Below the pieces are notes generated by a model, which saw only the letters and a list, made by a program, of their open reading frames with translations, made no database searches and was not told where the DNA came from. Shown here one piece after another: positions 35,345-49,740 of a stretch of 64,000 bases of DNA. Position numbers and translations under genes: made by a program. The stretch is taken from positions 453,501 to 517,500 of the forward strand of contig JARFJB010001980.1 of the NCBI GenBank assembly GCA_036346205.1, written 5' to 3'. Position 1 is the first letter of the stretch; every line of letters begins with the position of its first letter. This stretch comes from Vesta saturnalis (lineage: Eukaryota > Arthropoda > Insecta > Coleoptera > Lampyridae).

Positions 35345-36270
35345 GTGGAGACTATGGACCAAAACACCCAAAAAGAGCAAGCAAAAGCAGAACCGAAACC
35401 TCCATCCACATTTATAACAGCAGTCAAGAATATTAAGCCACTCACTACTGTACTTAATGAGATAGCAAAGGACAAGTACACAAGTGAAAGTGCAGCCCTC
35501 AGAGGGTACAATCTATACAATTATTATTAACGAATTAATTACCAAGAAAACCGAGTTCCATACCTATAAACCCAGTAGGAAAGATCTTTACAGTACAGGA
35601 ACATCCACCCCTGCACTGATACGAATGATATCAAGCTAGGCTTACAAGAAAAAGGGCATGAGGGTATTAATACAAACATAAAGCAACATAAAACCAAAAC
35701 AGAGCTACCCTATTCTTCATAGATCTCGAACCAAAGCAAAAAACAAAGATGTCTATATTAATCTCCTTTTAAATACGTGCGTGGGGTTTGAGGCCCCATA
35801 TGTCAGTAGGGAAATCCCACAGTGTATGCGGTACCAGAGGTATGGGCATTCAAAGAATTATTGCAACAGTTCCCCACGCTGCGTCTAATGTGAGGCGGAC
35901 CACGCAAACAAATACTGCCCGCGGTAGACTAGATATGAAAGCGTCATATGTGTAAATTGTAAAAGTAACCATCCAGCAAGTTATCGTGGCTGCATAATAC
36001 ATGAACAGCTGCAGAAAAAAGTTTTTAAAGCACTAAGAGACAGACAAGTCCCTAAAACCTCCCGTAGATTGACTCAACCAACTCTAACCTATGCATAAGT
36101 ATTCAAGCAAAACACGCAACCAACACAACACGTCAACGACATACAATCCATTACTACAGCACAAACATCTAGTGACATGAACAGAGTTAAAAGTGTCGAT
36201 TAACAAACTGATGGAAGAAATGAGGTCAATACTCAACCTACTAAAAACGTTAATTACTAAATTAGCATAA
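35345..36270 (+). pseudogene. Jockey-type ORF1 (Gag-like), many stops
   Basis: A likely start is the ATG near 35345 (METMDQNTQKEQAK), with PPSTFITAVKNIKPLTTVL following. After stops come RNIHPCTDTNDIKLGLQEKG, LYFIDLEPK-like sequence, and zinc knuckles in shifted frames (GMRYQRYGHSKNYCN-like, CVNCKGNHPAS-like). The end QLMEEMRSILNLLKTLITKLA is a normal LINE ORF1 end. The protein would bind element RNA. Upstream to about 35090 may be 5'UTR. Confidence 0.72.
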
Positions 36271-39200
36271 TGACTCAGACACTAAACATTACGATTTGTA
36301 ATGGCAATGGATTATGCCAACACATCGAAGAACTTAAATGGTTACTAATTATTCATAATGCTTATGTCAGAGGCGCGGCTCACAGATTGAAGCCATATAC
36401 AAGTACAAAGTTATAGTATTTGTCACACCAAATATCCGGACGGACATGCTCACGCGGGCTATAACAAGTAAAAAATTAGGAGTTTGATTGTTATATTACA
36501 AAAGGTAAATTGCACCATGGTCTAGCTCAGTGAGGTAAAAACTGAGGAAACTTGCTGTAATTGAGAACTCATTGATTTTCAGGTGTAAGGGATGCAGAGA
36601 TTTATCCATAGATATCACCAGGATTAGCAATTTGTTTGTTGGACGTCACTCAATTCATACGTTTAATAATTAAAATACAACAAAAATTGGGAAAGTTGTA
36701 CCTTATCAACACAGGTATTTAAGTAAAACAAAATATCTTAATAATTTCGGCATAAAACAACTCAAACGATATTTCTCGTAACGATTTACGATTTTAAATA
36801 ATTACTAAATTAAGACAACAATCTAAGCTTATCATCTATTTTTACTTAAAACTTAAAATGTAATATGATCAACACAGTATTCGGTCATAAAACGTACTGA
36901 CCTATGTCATCACATATTACAGTATGATAGGTTATGAACTCAAATATTTCTATCTTAGAGCAGAAATCAGCTGTTATTTTCCAAGTATCAAAACAAAACT
37001 ACACTGATTTGTTATTAACTTAAACCGCACTAAAAGATAAGCACTCACTTGTACAAAATAAATATATTAATCTTGTCTTAAAACGAACTGTAGCTTGAGA
37101 ATTTTTATTTCCATTCACAAGACAAACTTACGATAATGTAAAGGTAATTTTCATTTGTGTTCAACATACAAATAAACGAACTGTGGCATATACTAACCTA
37201 AGGTAACTTTCATAAAAATATAAACAACTAACGCAGATTCGAACAACTAAAGCGGCAGATATTGACGACGAATGCAGAATACGTATACAACAGCATGTGA
37301 GATTTATGCAAAACAAGGTATCTCCATTTATACTCATGAAGACGACATGAATTATCATGCGCCATTTTATGCACTTTCCGTGACGTTATGCAGCACATCT
37401 TTTGCAACGATACAAAATTATTGCCATATTGGGGTCCTTCCCAATTCCAGGTCCTTACCACTGCCAAGGGATTACCCAATTAAATATAATATTCATAAAA
37501 ATGTAATTAAAAGCCTTGGATACCTTATAAAAGGGAAGCAAAACTTAAAAAAAGATAACGTACTGAATTGGACGGCACAAGAAACGGAAAGCAAGTGAAT
37601 TAAATGTCTTCAATACGAGTTTGCGCATAAAACAACAAAAATAGATATTACTAAAATATACACAGGGACGTTCGTAATTGTGTAGACTAAAGTGAAATAT
37701 CGAGATATAAAGTATGTAATTATTGACCGAAAAAAGAAATGCTTAAATATACTAAAGTAATGTATCAATAGTAATGCAAATTTCGAAACTTAATTAAGGT
37801 AAAAAATTGAAAATAAATTAAGGTACAAATAGTCAAGAATCGGTACGTTACAGGGCTCTACAATGCTTATCAAACAAAACATAAAACATTCCAAGGAAGC
37901 AACCAGATCACTCTCTCTGACCACCTAGGTGAACTTACAATTGCAGCCATTTATTGTTCCCCAAAACATAACAATAAATTCACACTTCGATAACCTTTTC
38001 AAAGCGCATGAAAACATGTTTATACTTGGAGGTGACTTCAATGCAAAAATATATAGAGTTCTAGAACAACCGCTCCGGAGGGAAAACAACTGCTAATTGC
38101 CATGAAAACAAATAATCTAGGTTATCTTTCCGCGGGAGAATCCACATACATACCTAGCGACCCACATAGATTACCAGACCTATCACTAAGGGGATTAACG
38201 ATATAAATTTCCTCGTAAAATCATGCTTGGAACTAAGCTCGGATCAAACACCCGTTCTAATAAGCATGCACGCTTAAATAATAGAGCAGTCGGAAGAGCC
38301 CTCTCGGCACATCAAACTAATCAATTCGGAACTATTCCGCAACATCTTAGACATGAACTTAGATTTTCATTTGAGGACGTTGATGAAATTGAAATAGCAA
38401 TTGAAACATTAACCACTACAATTCAAACAGCAGCATGGCAGTCAACATCCGACCAAACGGAAACGTATGTTAAAGAAGTAGTCCCAATACAAAAGAGCGA
38501 CAAAGAAATTCAAAAGGCCTCAAACCACAATAACGCCTATAAGAGCTGTAGACGGCAGATGGCTAAGAAGCAGCATACAAAAAGCAACTGCGTTTGCAGA
38601 CCACCTCCAACAAGTATTCCAACCACATAACATTGAAACTATTTTGCATGTTGAAAATGACATCCAACAAATACTTGATGCACCATACCAAATGAGTCGG
38701 TCACTTAAGCCTATCACAATAGGAGAAGTAAAAACAATAATCGGCAAGGAAATAAATCAAAAAAAGGCACCAGGTTTCGATCTTATTACAGGAAAAGTTC
38801 TAAGAGAATTCCCCGAAAAATGCATTACAGCTATAACCTAGATCTTTAATGTAGTTATAAGGATGGGACATTTCCCAAATCAGTGGAAAGTAGCTCAGGT
38901 AATAATGCTACCCAAACCGGGGAAAAGTCCAATGCAATTGGATTCACATAGGCTGATAAGCTTGTTGCTCCGCTTATCGAAGGTCATCGAGAAACTACTA
39001 ATGAAACGATTGCAACCAATAATAGATGATGGAAACCTAATCCCCAACCATCAGTTCGAATTTCGTAAGATGCACAGAACAACCGAACAAGTTCACCGAA
39101 CCAATAAACAAATAACATAAAGCTTAGAAACCAAAAATACTGCTCGGCGGTATTGCTTGACGTATAGCAGGTTTTTGGAAAGGTATGGCCATACCTTTGT

Positions 39201-39790
39201 TAAAAATGGACCTACTACTATCATGTCAATATTATGTGATTCTAAGCTACTTCCTGACTGATAGCCAGTATTATACACAATATGAGACATTTTCGAACCC
39301 ATTTCTAATATCTTCTGGTGTCTCACAGGGTAGTGTGCTGGGACAAACACTATATCAGATCTACCAATTTCCCAAACAACGTTAACTTTCACATTTGCAG
39401 ATGATACTGCTATCCTGGCATCGCATACAAGCCTTATTTATGCAACACAAAATCTGAAAGCTCATGTAAATCATACCGAAACCTGGTAAAAAATGTAAAC
39501 TTGAAATACAAACCGAAAAATCAACTCCTCACTTTTACTTTGAGAAGAGGAAACTGTCCTTCTGTGACGCTTAATAGTCAGCAAACAGCCCAAATGGATG
39601 AAGTAAAATATCTAGGTCTTCATATGCACAAAGGAATGACGTGGAAAAAACACATATTTATTAAGCGCAAGCAATTAGGATTTAAATTTAGAACCATGTT
39701 AGGTAGGCAACCAACGATGTCACTAGAAAAACCGATCAGTATCTATGTGATAGAGTTACGGGGTATAGCCCACGATTCCAATATAGAAAT
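36270..39790 (+). pseudogene. Jockey-type ORF2: endonuclease and reverse transcriptase, broken
   Basis: The ATG at 36270 overlaps the ORF1 stop. The endonuclease starts MTQTLNITICNGNGLCQHI, reads GHAHAG at 36456 and continues STMLIKQNIKH at 37857 after the insertion; GGDFNAK, GESTYIPSDPHRLPDL and LELSSDQTPV follow. The reverse transcriptase has KKAPGFDLITGKVL (38760), FPNQWKVAQVIMLPKPGKS, HRLISLLLRLSKVIEKLL, GVSQGSVLG and TFADDTAILA (catalytic box at 39394-39405). The thumb shows VKYLGLHMHKGMTWKKHI. The RNase H domain of I-type elements is absent, in line with Jockey. Confidence 0.83.
36460..37852. mobile_element. 1.39-kb insertion of unknown family in the Jockey endonuclease
   Basis: GGGC occurs at 36456-36459 and again at 37853-37856. 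Taking out the insertion plus one GGGC lets the endonuclease frame read GHAHAGSTMLIKQN without a gap. The insert starts TATAAC and ends GTTACA, which are near-inverted termini like those of insect LTRs (TGTAAC...GTTACA). It has no coding domain I recognise; the frames at 37228-37598 overlap on both strands and look accidental. A solo LTR is my best guess, a non-autonomous DNA transposon the alternative. Confidence 0.6.
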
Positions 39791-39860
39791 CATCCAAATA
39801 TTTCGAGTTTTAGTTAATAATATTATAGTTAATGATATAGAATATCATTATTTAATTTAA

Positions 39861-41633
39861 TTTACGCTGTAATGTACATACGTAAGTATTAAGTATTCAT
39901 TCCGTAGAAAATCTTTATTGGAAGACTGTCTACCTATGAGTAATTTTTTTTGTTATTACTTAAATAACCATATACCTATTATCCTTATCAAGGATAGATT
40001 GTATAGATAGTATGAGTCTAAATAAAAAGAAATTATTAAGTTTTCGGAAACATTGAGGCCCGTGCTCTTCCTATAACAAACACAGTATTAACATCTGGAT
40101 CATTGATGAGTGAAAATACAGTATATTGCATAATAAGGGTGGTAATAGATTATCACCCGAGTTGAGTAATATCCTTTTTCTACTCCTAAATAGTATAAAA
40201 CCAGTGACTTATGAGTAATACGTAACTTCCACTCATTAAGATTCTTATGTCTTTTGAACGTTTTATACACGTACCTAATATTGTAATGAACGATCTTACA
40301 AAAATAAATTATTGTATAAATGTATTATAGGATTGTACGGCTTATTTCAATTACCACGTTAAAAGTTCGAAAAATTCGAACTAAAAGAAATAGAACTAGT
40401 CGACGCCACTGGTTTTATAATGTACTATTTAACACTGAAGTACATGGCTTAGACCTTAGACTAGGGCTTAGATAAATATATGCGTTTTAATGTTGATGCA
40501 CTGTTTTCAATATATTCTATGCATTAAATTGTTGAGGCTTTACTTAACACAGAATTATCAAGTCAACCTTCTGCTACATTTTATGCCTTCGTGTTATTTA
40601 AGTCCTCATATTACCACTTGCATCGATTAAAATGGTGGTGGAAGTAATACCACAAGTTAAAATAACCTAAATGTAATGATTATCTCGTTACATTACAATT
40701 AGAAATATTTTCAATATCTTCTATAATAAATACCAAGTATCGTTACCACCTCATTTATGAAATTATTAATATATTTAAAGGTAGTTTTATTTCAATTAAT
40801 ATATAAAAAAGTTACAGAACCGATGTATAATGAATAGTATTATAAGCAATTAATGCACCAAAAGTAGGTAGATGCTTATTCTCAAAATTACTAAAGTCAG
40901 AAGCTGTATTATATTATTCAATATCTGGTTTAAACTTTACACATAAACATTGGTGCAACATATTGCTGGATGAAATCATTTCCAAAGTTATTATCTAATA
41001 ACTAATTCTTTACGTACTAAATGAACATGCCTTCAACTGCGACAGAAAGCTTATAATGCAATATTAAATATAATAAATTTCTCTTTTATATTTGAGGGGC
41101 AATTGGCAAATTGTACAAACTATCATTAATTCACTGACTTGTCAATCCACTAAACGTAGAATGCATCAAGTCTTTTGCACCATCCATAAACGGTATTTCC
41201 GATGTTATTTCTTTATGTCCTTCACTTTTCTAAAATGATTTCCACTAAAATAACTTAGTGGAGAGTTACAACATGTTTTTATATGGTGATTCTTTAAATA
41301 ACAAGATTAATACATGTTTACCTAAATTCACATTTTTAAAACACCTAAAAATTGAGGTGAATGATGGGTTAATAGAAAAAATCAGCTTGAACTACCAATT
41401 AAGTGCTGTTATTACTACATATAGAGTATGTATGTGCTCTATACTTTAAAACGACATTAAGAAGTGTATCCATTTTAGAAAATATTCATCACAATGCAAT
41501 TGTAATATGTAATAATGTTTTGACATTGGACTTCCTACCAAACAATACAATGAGGTTAACTCAGTGAAACTAAACTATTTCAGGGTTACGAAATTAGTAA
41601 TTTTTAAATTTCCTTTAACTGTTATGTTACATA
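39861..41633. other. 1.8 kb without a recognised feature
   Basis: AT-rich with only short, unrelated ORFs. No repeats or RNA genes noticed. Confidence 0.6.
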
Positions 41634-42401
41634 TACAGGGTGTCCCAATAGTGCGTATTCGGTCGATAGCTCCTTAGCCATTAAACTTAGAAGATAAGTT
41701 TAAATACGAAAGTTGTCTAATTTTATAAGCTGCATAATTTAAAAATAGTTTGGTTTCTACAGGGTGTAATATAAAAGCGGTACAATATAGAACTTTTGAT
41801 TTTTAAATATATATTATTTCATCTTTCGATTCTCCTTATAATTTTACATCTTTTTCATAAGAATTACTTTAAGCTAAATCTTACAGTTTTTGAGATATTT
41901 GCAAAGATAACTAAAAACTGACATTTTTATGTTGTAATTCAAGTAGGGGTATCTCAGTTATTTTTAAATATAAAAAAATAATCCTTGGTATAGAATTTAT
42001 TCATACATGAGCTTACTTTAATCTATTGTCAAAATTGGATTTCAATATACAGAGTGATCACAAAAATTAATTCAATAACATAAACTTGATAATGCCATAT
42101 CTTCATTTTTTTAAATGGCACACCCTATGTTTTTTTAATGCCTTGTCTTCGTCTATTAATCGGCTTTCATTTCTGTTAAACATGTTCTATACCTATATCT
42201 AATAGTTTCGGAGATATTTAAGTTTGTTCAATTTTTTACGTTGATAACACTGAAGAAGAGTAACATTAGTCGGTCAATGCAAGCTATGAATACATAGGAA
42301 ACTAAAAAATATATTAACTGAAATACAAACACTTAAAATTATAATAAATGATCAATGTTACCACCATTTTGTTGCTGGCAAACATGAAGTCTTTGAATAA
42401 A

Positions 42402-42705
42402 CGGGTGATCACAAAAATTAATTCATCAACGTAAATTTGAAAATGCTACATCTTAATTTTTTTAAGTAGCACACCCTATATTTTTAACGCCTTGTCTTCG
42501 TCTATTAGTCGGCTTTAATTTTTATTAAATATGTTCTATGCCTCTCTAATAGTTTAGGAGATATTTTTTCGTTGATAACACTGATGAAGAGTAACATTAG
42601 TCTGTCAAAGCAAGCTGTGGATACATAAGAAACTAAAAAATATTAACTGAAATACACAAATTGTAATTATAATAAATATTGTATGAAACCACCATTTTCA
42701 AGAGA
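42402..42705 (+). repeat. Second left arm (direct repeat of 42050-42360)
   Basis: Starts GGGTGATCACAAAAATTAATTC and repeats the order of words in the first arm (CACACCCTAT, GCCTTGTCTTCGTCTATTA, GAAGAGTAACATTAGTC) with about one difference in six or seven bases. It may be the end of an earlier element copy. Confidence 0.8.
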
Positions 42706-42860
42706 TATTTGAGATGTTTTTAAACGATTCATCGTAAAATTAAACAATTTAATCAAAAGAGCGTAAAACAAAAGATGAACGAAAACAAAGGAAGAAATCA
42801 AACTTGTCAAATAGTGCTAATATTTGTGTAGTATTGTATACTTACTTCCTAAATTACAAA

Positions 42861-43924
42861 ATGAATTTTTCGAAAGAAGAACTTATTAATATGATTTACG
42901 TCCTTGGTGAAAGCGATAAAAATTGTCTTTTATCGAATTTATAAGCAAAAATTTCCAAATGCACGATAGGTACCCGCAAGTTTCAGCATTTGCAAGATTG
43001 AAAGAGCGTTTAGAGCAAACAGGCAGTATTCATTACGAAGAGAATTTAGAACGAGAAAGAACCGCAATTAATGAAGGTAATGAACATTTAGTTCTTCAAT
43101 CCGTGATTGAAAATCCTCACGTTTCTTGCCGACAATTGGAATTAGAAGTTGGAGTTTCAAAAACATCAGTTAATAGAATTATAAAAAAATATAAATATCA
43201 TCCATACCACGTCCAACTTGCACAATAATTAGACGAGGATGACTTCGTTAATAGATTGAACTTTTGCAATTGAGCCATAAATAAAAATTTAGAAAAACCC
43301 AACTATTTTAGCACGATCTTATTTACTGATGAAGCTACTTTCCACAAAAATGGATACGTTAATAGACATAATTTCCATTTTTACGATACTGAGAATCCCA
43401 GATTTATAATTTGATGTTGATCATCAACACCGCTGGTCACTTAATGTTTGGGCCGGAATTATTGGGGAAAGAATTAAAGGACCATATTTTTTTGAAAACA
43501 CAGTCAATGGAGATTCATTTTTAAACTTCTTGCGCAACGAATTTGAAACTTTTATTGAAGATTTACCTTTACAAACCCTTAGAGAAATGTGGCTGCAATT
43601 AAATGGCGCTCCTCCGCATTTTAGCAGAAACGTTAGAAATTATTTAAATATCCAGTTTCAAAACAAATGGGTGCAAGAGGGGGAGTGATCTCCTGGCCTG
43701 CAAGATCGCCTGACTTGACAAAGCTGGACTTTTTTCTTTGGGGTTGGATTAAAGAAAAAGTCTATCAAACTCCTCCAACGACTGTAGATCATATGAAGGC
43801 AAGAATTAGAGACGTCATTCAAAATATAAATGTTTCCATGTTACGAAAAGTAAATTTGTCGTTTATTCAAAGACTTCATGTTTGCCAGCAACACAATGGT
43901 GGTCACATTGAACATTTATTATAA
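42861..43924 (+). pseudogene. Mariner-like transposase 3, second Asp changed to Asn
   Basis: The ATG at 42861 begins MNFSKEELINMIYVLGES, a DUF4817-like N-terminus. A frameshift precedes YPQVSAFARLKERLEQTGS. The helix-turn-helix reads VSCRQLELEVGVSKTSVNRI and KYHPYHVQLAQ. After a stop come LFTDEATFHKNGYVNRHN (first Asp), HRWSLNVWAGIIGERIKGPY and LQLNGAPPHFSRNVRNYL, where relatives have QDGAPPH, so the second Asp is Asn. WPARSPDLTKLDFFLWGWI carries the third Asp. The end is GGHIEHLL. Length is close to the family norm, with few disruptions. Confidence 0.86.
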
Positions 43925-44621
43925 TTTTAAGTATTTGTATTTCAGTTAATATGTTTTTTAGTTTCTTACGTATTCATAGCTTGCTTTGACCGACTAATGT
44001 TACTCTTCTTCAGTGTTATCAACGAAAAAAATTGAACAAACTTAAATATCTCCGAAACTATTAGAGATGGGTATAGAACATATTTAACAGAAATGAAAGC
44101 CGACTCATAGACAAAGACAAGGCATTAAAAAATATAGGGTGTGCCATTTAAAAAAACGAAGATATAACATTTTCAAGTTTATGTTATTGAATTAATTTTT
44201 GTGATCACCGTGTATATTGATATCCAATTTTGACAATAGATTAAAGTAAGATCACGAATGAATAAATTCTATACCAAAGATTTTTTTTTATCTTTAAAAA
44301 TAACTGAGATATGCTGCTTGAATTACAACATCAAAATGTAAATTTTTAGTTAACTTTGCAAATTGTCAAAAACTGTAAGACTTAGCTTGTAAGTAATCCT
44401 TATAAAAAAGATGTAAAATTTTAAGGAAAATCGAAAATAATATATAGGGTGTTCTATTTAAAAAATAAGTTCTGTATTGTACCGCTTTTATATTACACCC
44501 TGTAGAAACTATACTATTTTTAGATTATGCAGCTTACAAAAATAGACAACTTTCGTATTTAAACTTATCTTCTAAGTTTAATGGCTAAGGAGCTATCGAC
44601 CGAACACGCACTATTGGGACA

Positions 44622-46588
<1,967 letters not shown>

Positions 46589-46681
<93 letters not shown>

Positions 46682-46682
46682 G
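46589..46682. repeat. (TA)n tract at the right end of transposon 4
   Basis: About 87 bp of pure TA ending in TATGTATATG. It starts exactly at the terminal G of the transposon. Confidence 0.95.
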
Positions 46683-47818
46683 TACGTAATGTACGTAACC
46701 GTATTACGTAATGGAGAATTTACACATACAGCAGAGAGTTTCGTTATTCGTGTGTTACGTATATAGGAGTTATTCATTATAGCAGCTCATATTGTCGTGT
46801 AACAGTTTATTTTTTATTTCATTTCCGGTTAGCTGCCGTGATACTTTTATTCGCCTTCATTTAGACAATAACCGGATTTGAAGCCTAACTTGCTAACTAA
46901 AGGTCTGCTAAGGGTCTCCCACTATGGCAGGTCTAATTAGGCTTCTGGCACCACTGTTGATTCTCCACAGATTACCACCTACGATAAAGGACACTCTATT
47001 TGCCGAGAAATATCACATTAAGCCCATGATCTTCCTTATTTCGACGGTATCACGATTTCCCACATTACCATTGTAATGCGATAATTATTGCATTAATAGG
47101 GATGAATTAATCATTAATAATGTTTGAAAAGAGATACACTAATATGATGTATACCTTTATTCATATTAGGAAAATATTTTTCATTTACTTATTCCATTAA
47201 TAAGTGATCAAATATAAAAAACACGGTAGGTCGGTGTCCTATGGGTTTATTGAGAATTAAAATCTTTAGATCTGCCATTCCCAAATATTGTTGAACACTT
47301 CTATAGGCTTTCAATGTTCCTGTTTCGTGAATGCCAAATTGAAATCGAATAATGATATACTAACGGTTAATGTTTTCTTAAAATCTTTTTAAAAACATTT
47401 ACGCTAAAGCTTCCTTTTAACTTAAATGTAATAAATAAAAGATTTATACACTCACACAGCATTTACTGACGAAAAAGCTTACGATAACAAAAAATATACC
47501 TAGGAAAAAATGTTTTAGTTTTTAGTGGATCTTATCTATCGCTAAAGCTTTTTTTAGTAACACCTTTTTCAAAGCAGTTAATAGCACCTTTTACTGTAGC
47601 ATCAGATATATTTCAGGCTTTCCAAGCATAAGCAATATGAAAGTAAACAATAATTTTAACACACACTAGGTTTAGTTAAGTAGATGGAAATGTTACACAA
47701 TTATCAAGAGCATAAAACAAAATAGATAATTTTCAAAATCGTTAAACAGCTAAAAATTGCTTAAATTTTGCCTTTAGAGCACTTTAAAACCTTTCAACGG
47801 TACTGAACAATAATCTTA

Positions 47819-47896
<78 letters not shown>

Positions 47897-49064
47897 TTGC
47901 TAAATTTATTGCTACTTTTCCAATTTTATTACCCGATCGCCCCTAAACCTTTTATACGTTTAAGTTTAACGAGAATGTTTTTGTTTTACTAAAGTAGAAA
48001 AAACATTTTTTTGATAGAATCTTGCGATAATATGCATAAACTCTATTTGCCGTGTTAAAATTCGTTATCTGTTGAAGTCGGAAGTAATGTATTATCCAGA
48101 TCAGTATTAGTGGGTAGGAGCTTCACACCCAATTTATAACCACATTAGGCCATTAAAGTATTATTTCCGGAACAAAGCTTTCTGTAGTACACGTACAGTT
48201 TTAGTCATTCGACATTCCTTTTAAGTTGATTTATTATCGAGTTTGTAATTAAATTAAAAAATATTTCGTTCGTTTTAATTTATAGGAACAAGCCGTGGGA
48301 AGGGAATTAGGAAATAACTAAATAATTGTATAAAAGTAATAAATTTAAGGATTTACCCTAAAGGAAAGTATATGTGGAAGATTAAGTTAATCTAATGCAG
48401 CAACGGCTCACAGCCCTTTACATCGACCTATATAATCTGACATGGACACTAATTCGCAGACAAGTGCTGTTTGATACTCTTAACGCTGCCCTACAACCAC
48501 TTGAGCATTGTATACAGCCTGTTTCCCTTATGTCCAAGGCAATGATTCACAAGACTACTCAAGTAGAGAATACGTCAACAATTTTATCATTATTAAAAAA
48601 GTTATGGAAAGCAAATAATTGAACTTTAAATTAAAGTATAGTTTTAAAAGGAAAAATGACACTTCAGAAATAAAGGAGTATACTTTCTAAACTTTATCAA
48701 TATTTAATTATTCAGTCTGATTACTGATATGGTACAATTAATTTTAATCATCAAAAGCTACCGAATGACTCATGTAGTCCCATCGGTGGTTGTCAGATCT
48801 GTCTAAGAAAGACTAAAATTAGTTAAAACGCTATTGAAAACTGTATACCTATACTGATAAATTAAAATTTGATATTTATTATTTCTTTCAAAAACTTAAG
48901 CATACACATATCTGCAAATGTTGCCTTTTTTTAAATCGGTAATAGAATTGTAATAATTAAGGTTGCCATTTTCTTGGCAATTTAAAACTTTTATAGCTTC
49001 ATATCTGTAGTAGTAGTATTTAACAGTAGTTTCAACCGCAACAGATAAGTATAGGTACCTTCAT
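46683..49064. other. 2.4 kb without a recognised gene; (TA)n at 47827-47892
   Basis: AT-rich, short ORFs only. The one notable item is a pure TA tract at 47827-47892 without an obvious transposon beside it. Confidence 0.6.
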
Positions 49065-49740
49065 TAATTATCAAACCACCACCCACGTCAAAAAATTGCT
49101 ATAATTAAATCTTTAGTGGATCGAGCTAAACAAATTTGCGATCCAGAATTTTTTAAATATGAATATAAATATTTAACAAAATCACTACAAGCTACTGTGT
49201 ATTTCCTTAAAGATATTAATAATGTGATTACACGTACTAGAAATTATCATAAAGAAAAACTAGTGCTTAATGTTGGTACTAGTTTCCATCCTCTATAACT
49301 AATGTTACAAAACCCCACAAGAAAGATTAAAGAAAATTTAAAGCCACCTAAAATGTTTTAAATCCATTGTCATCTTCCGCAGTGTATAAGTTACCTTGTT
49401 CTTGTGTAAAAGTATACAATGGAACCACAAGACGCAAAGAACATATGAGATTTTGTAGATTGGGCCAACCCGAGAAATCTGCGGTAGCTGAGCATGATTT
49501 AAATAATTTAGATCATGACATTCAATTTGATAATATGAAAACATTTTCAAGCAAATTTTTACACGCTTCATCGGGAAGAGGTTACTTTGTAAGAAACGTC
49601 GGACCTTAGCGATAAGGGAGATTCTGGATGCGCGGGAATAACTAGCAATAAAAACCTGAAAGCGAAATAATAAGTGTAATTTACCCAAATAGAGAAACGA
49701 TCTACGAGTTTTTAAGAAAGTTTGCCCCAAAACTCGAAAC
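49065..49740 (+). pseudogene. PLE-4: reverse transcriptase end and GIY-YIG nuclease fragment
   Basis: Starts SNHHPRQKIAIIKSLVDRAK, the PLE thumb block, then QICDPEFFKYEYKYLTKSL. After stops the GIY-YIG part reads AVYKLPCSCVKVYNGTTRRK (49380-49440), EHMRFCRLGQPEKSAVAEH and IQFDNMKTF. The second half of the signature, usually YIG, is YNG here. Both truncated ends suggest an old fragment. The nuclease would have nicked target DNA for the element. Confidence 0.83.

Larger units (their letters stand above)
35090..39790 (+). mobile_element. Jockey-type LINE with ORF1 and ORF2, degenerate
   Basis: ORF1 (to 36270) with Jockey-type zinc knuckles is followed by ORF2 (36270-39790) with endonuclease and reverse transcriptase. 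ORF1 stop and ORF2 start overlap as TAATG. A 1.39 kb insertion splits the endonuclease. The C-terminal part after VKYLGLHMHKGMTWKKH ends abruptly, and no 3'UTR or A-tail is visible. Confidence 0.82.
42050..44212 (+). mobile_element. Mariner-like transposon 3, nested in the outer palindrome
   Basis: The ends are CAGAGTGATCACAAAAATT at 42050 and GTGATCACCGTG ending at 44212, each with TA outside. The arm 42050-42401 is the complement of 43862-44212. That right arm includes the last coding bases of the transposase, so the left arm holds an inverted piece of the gene end. A second, diverged left arm follows at 42402-42705. Confidence 0.82.

Noticed and set aside
36515..36540. tRNA A-box-like TAGCTCAGTGAGG; similar at 58008-58022 and, reversed, at 30125-30138
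   Set aside because: No B box lies at the right distance and no cloverleaf can be drawn, so neither tRNA genes nor SINE heads can be claimed.
37228..37598. Overlapping frames of 108 and 83 codons on opposite strands
   Set aside because: They lie within the 1.39-kb insertion, have no recognisable motif and biased low-information composition; no support for a gene.
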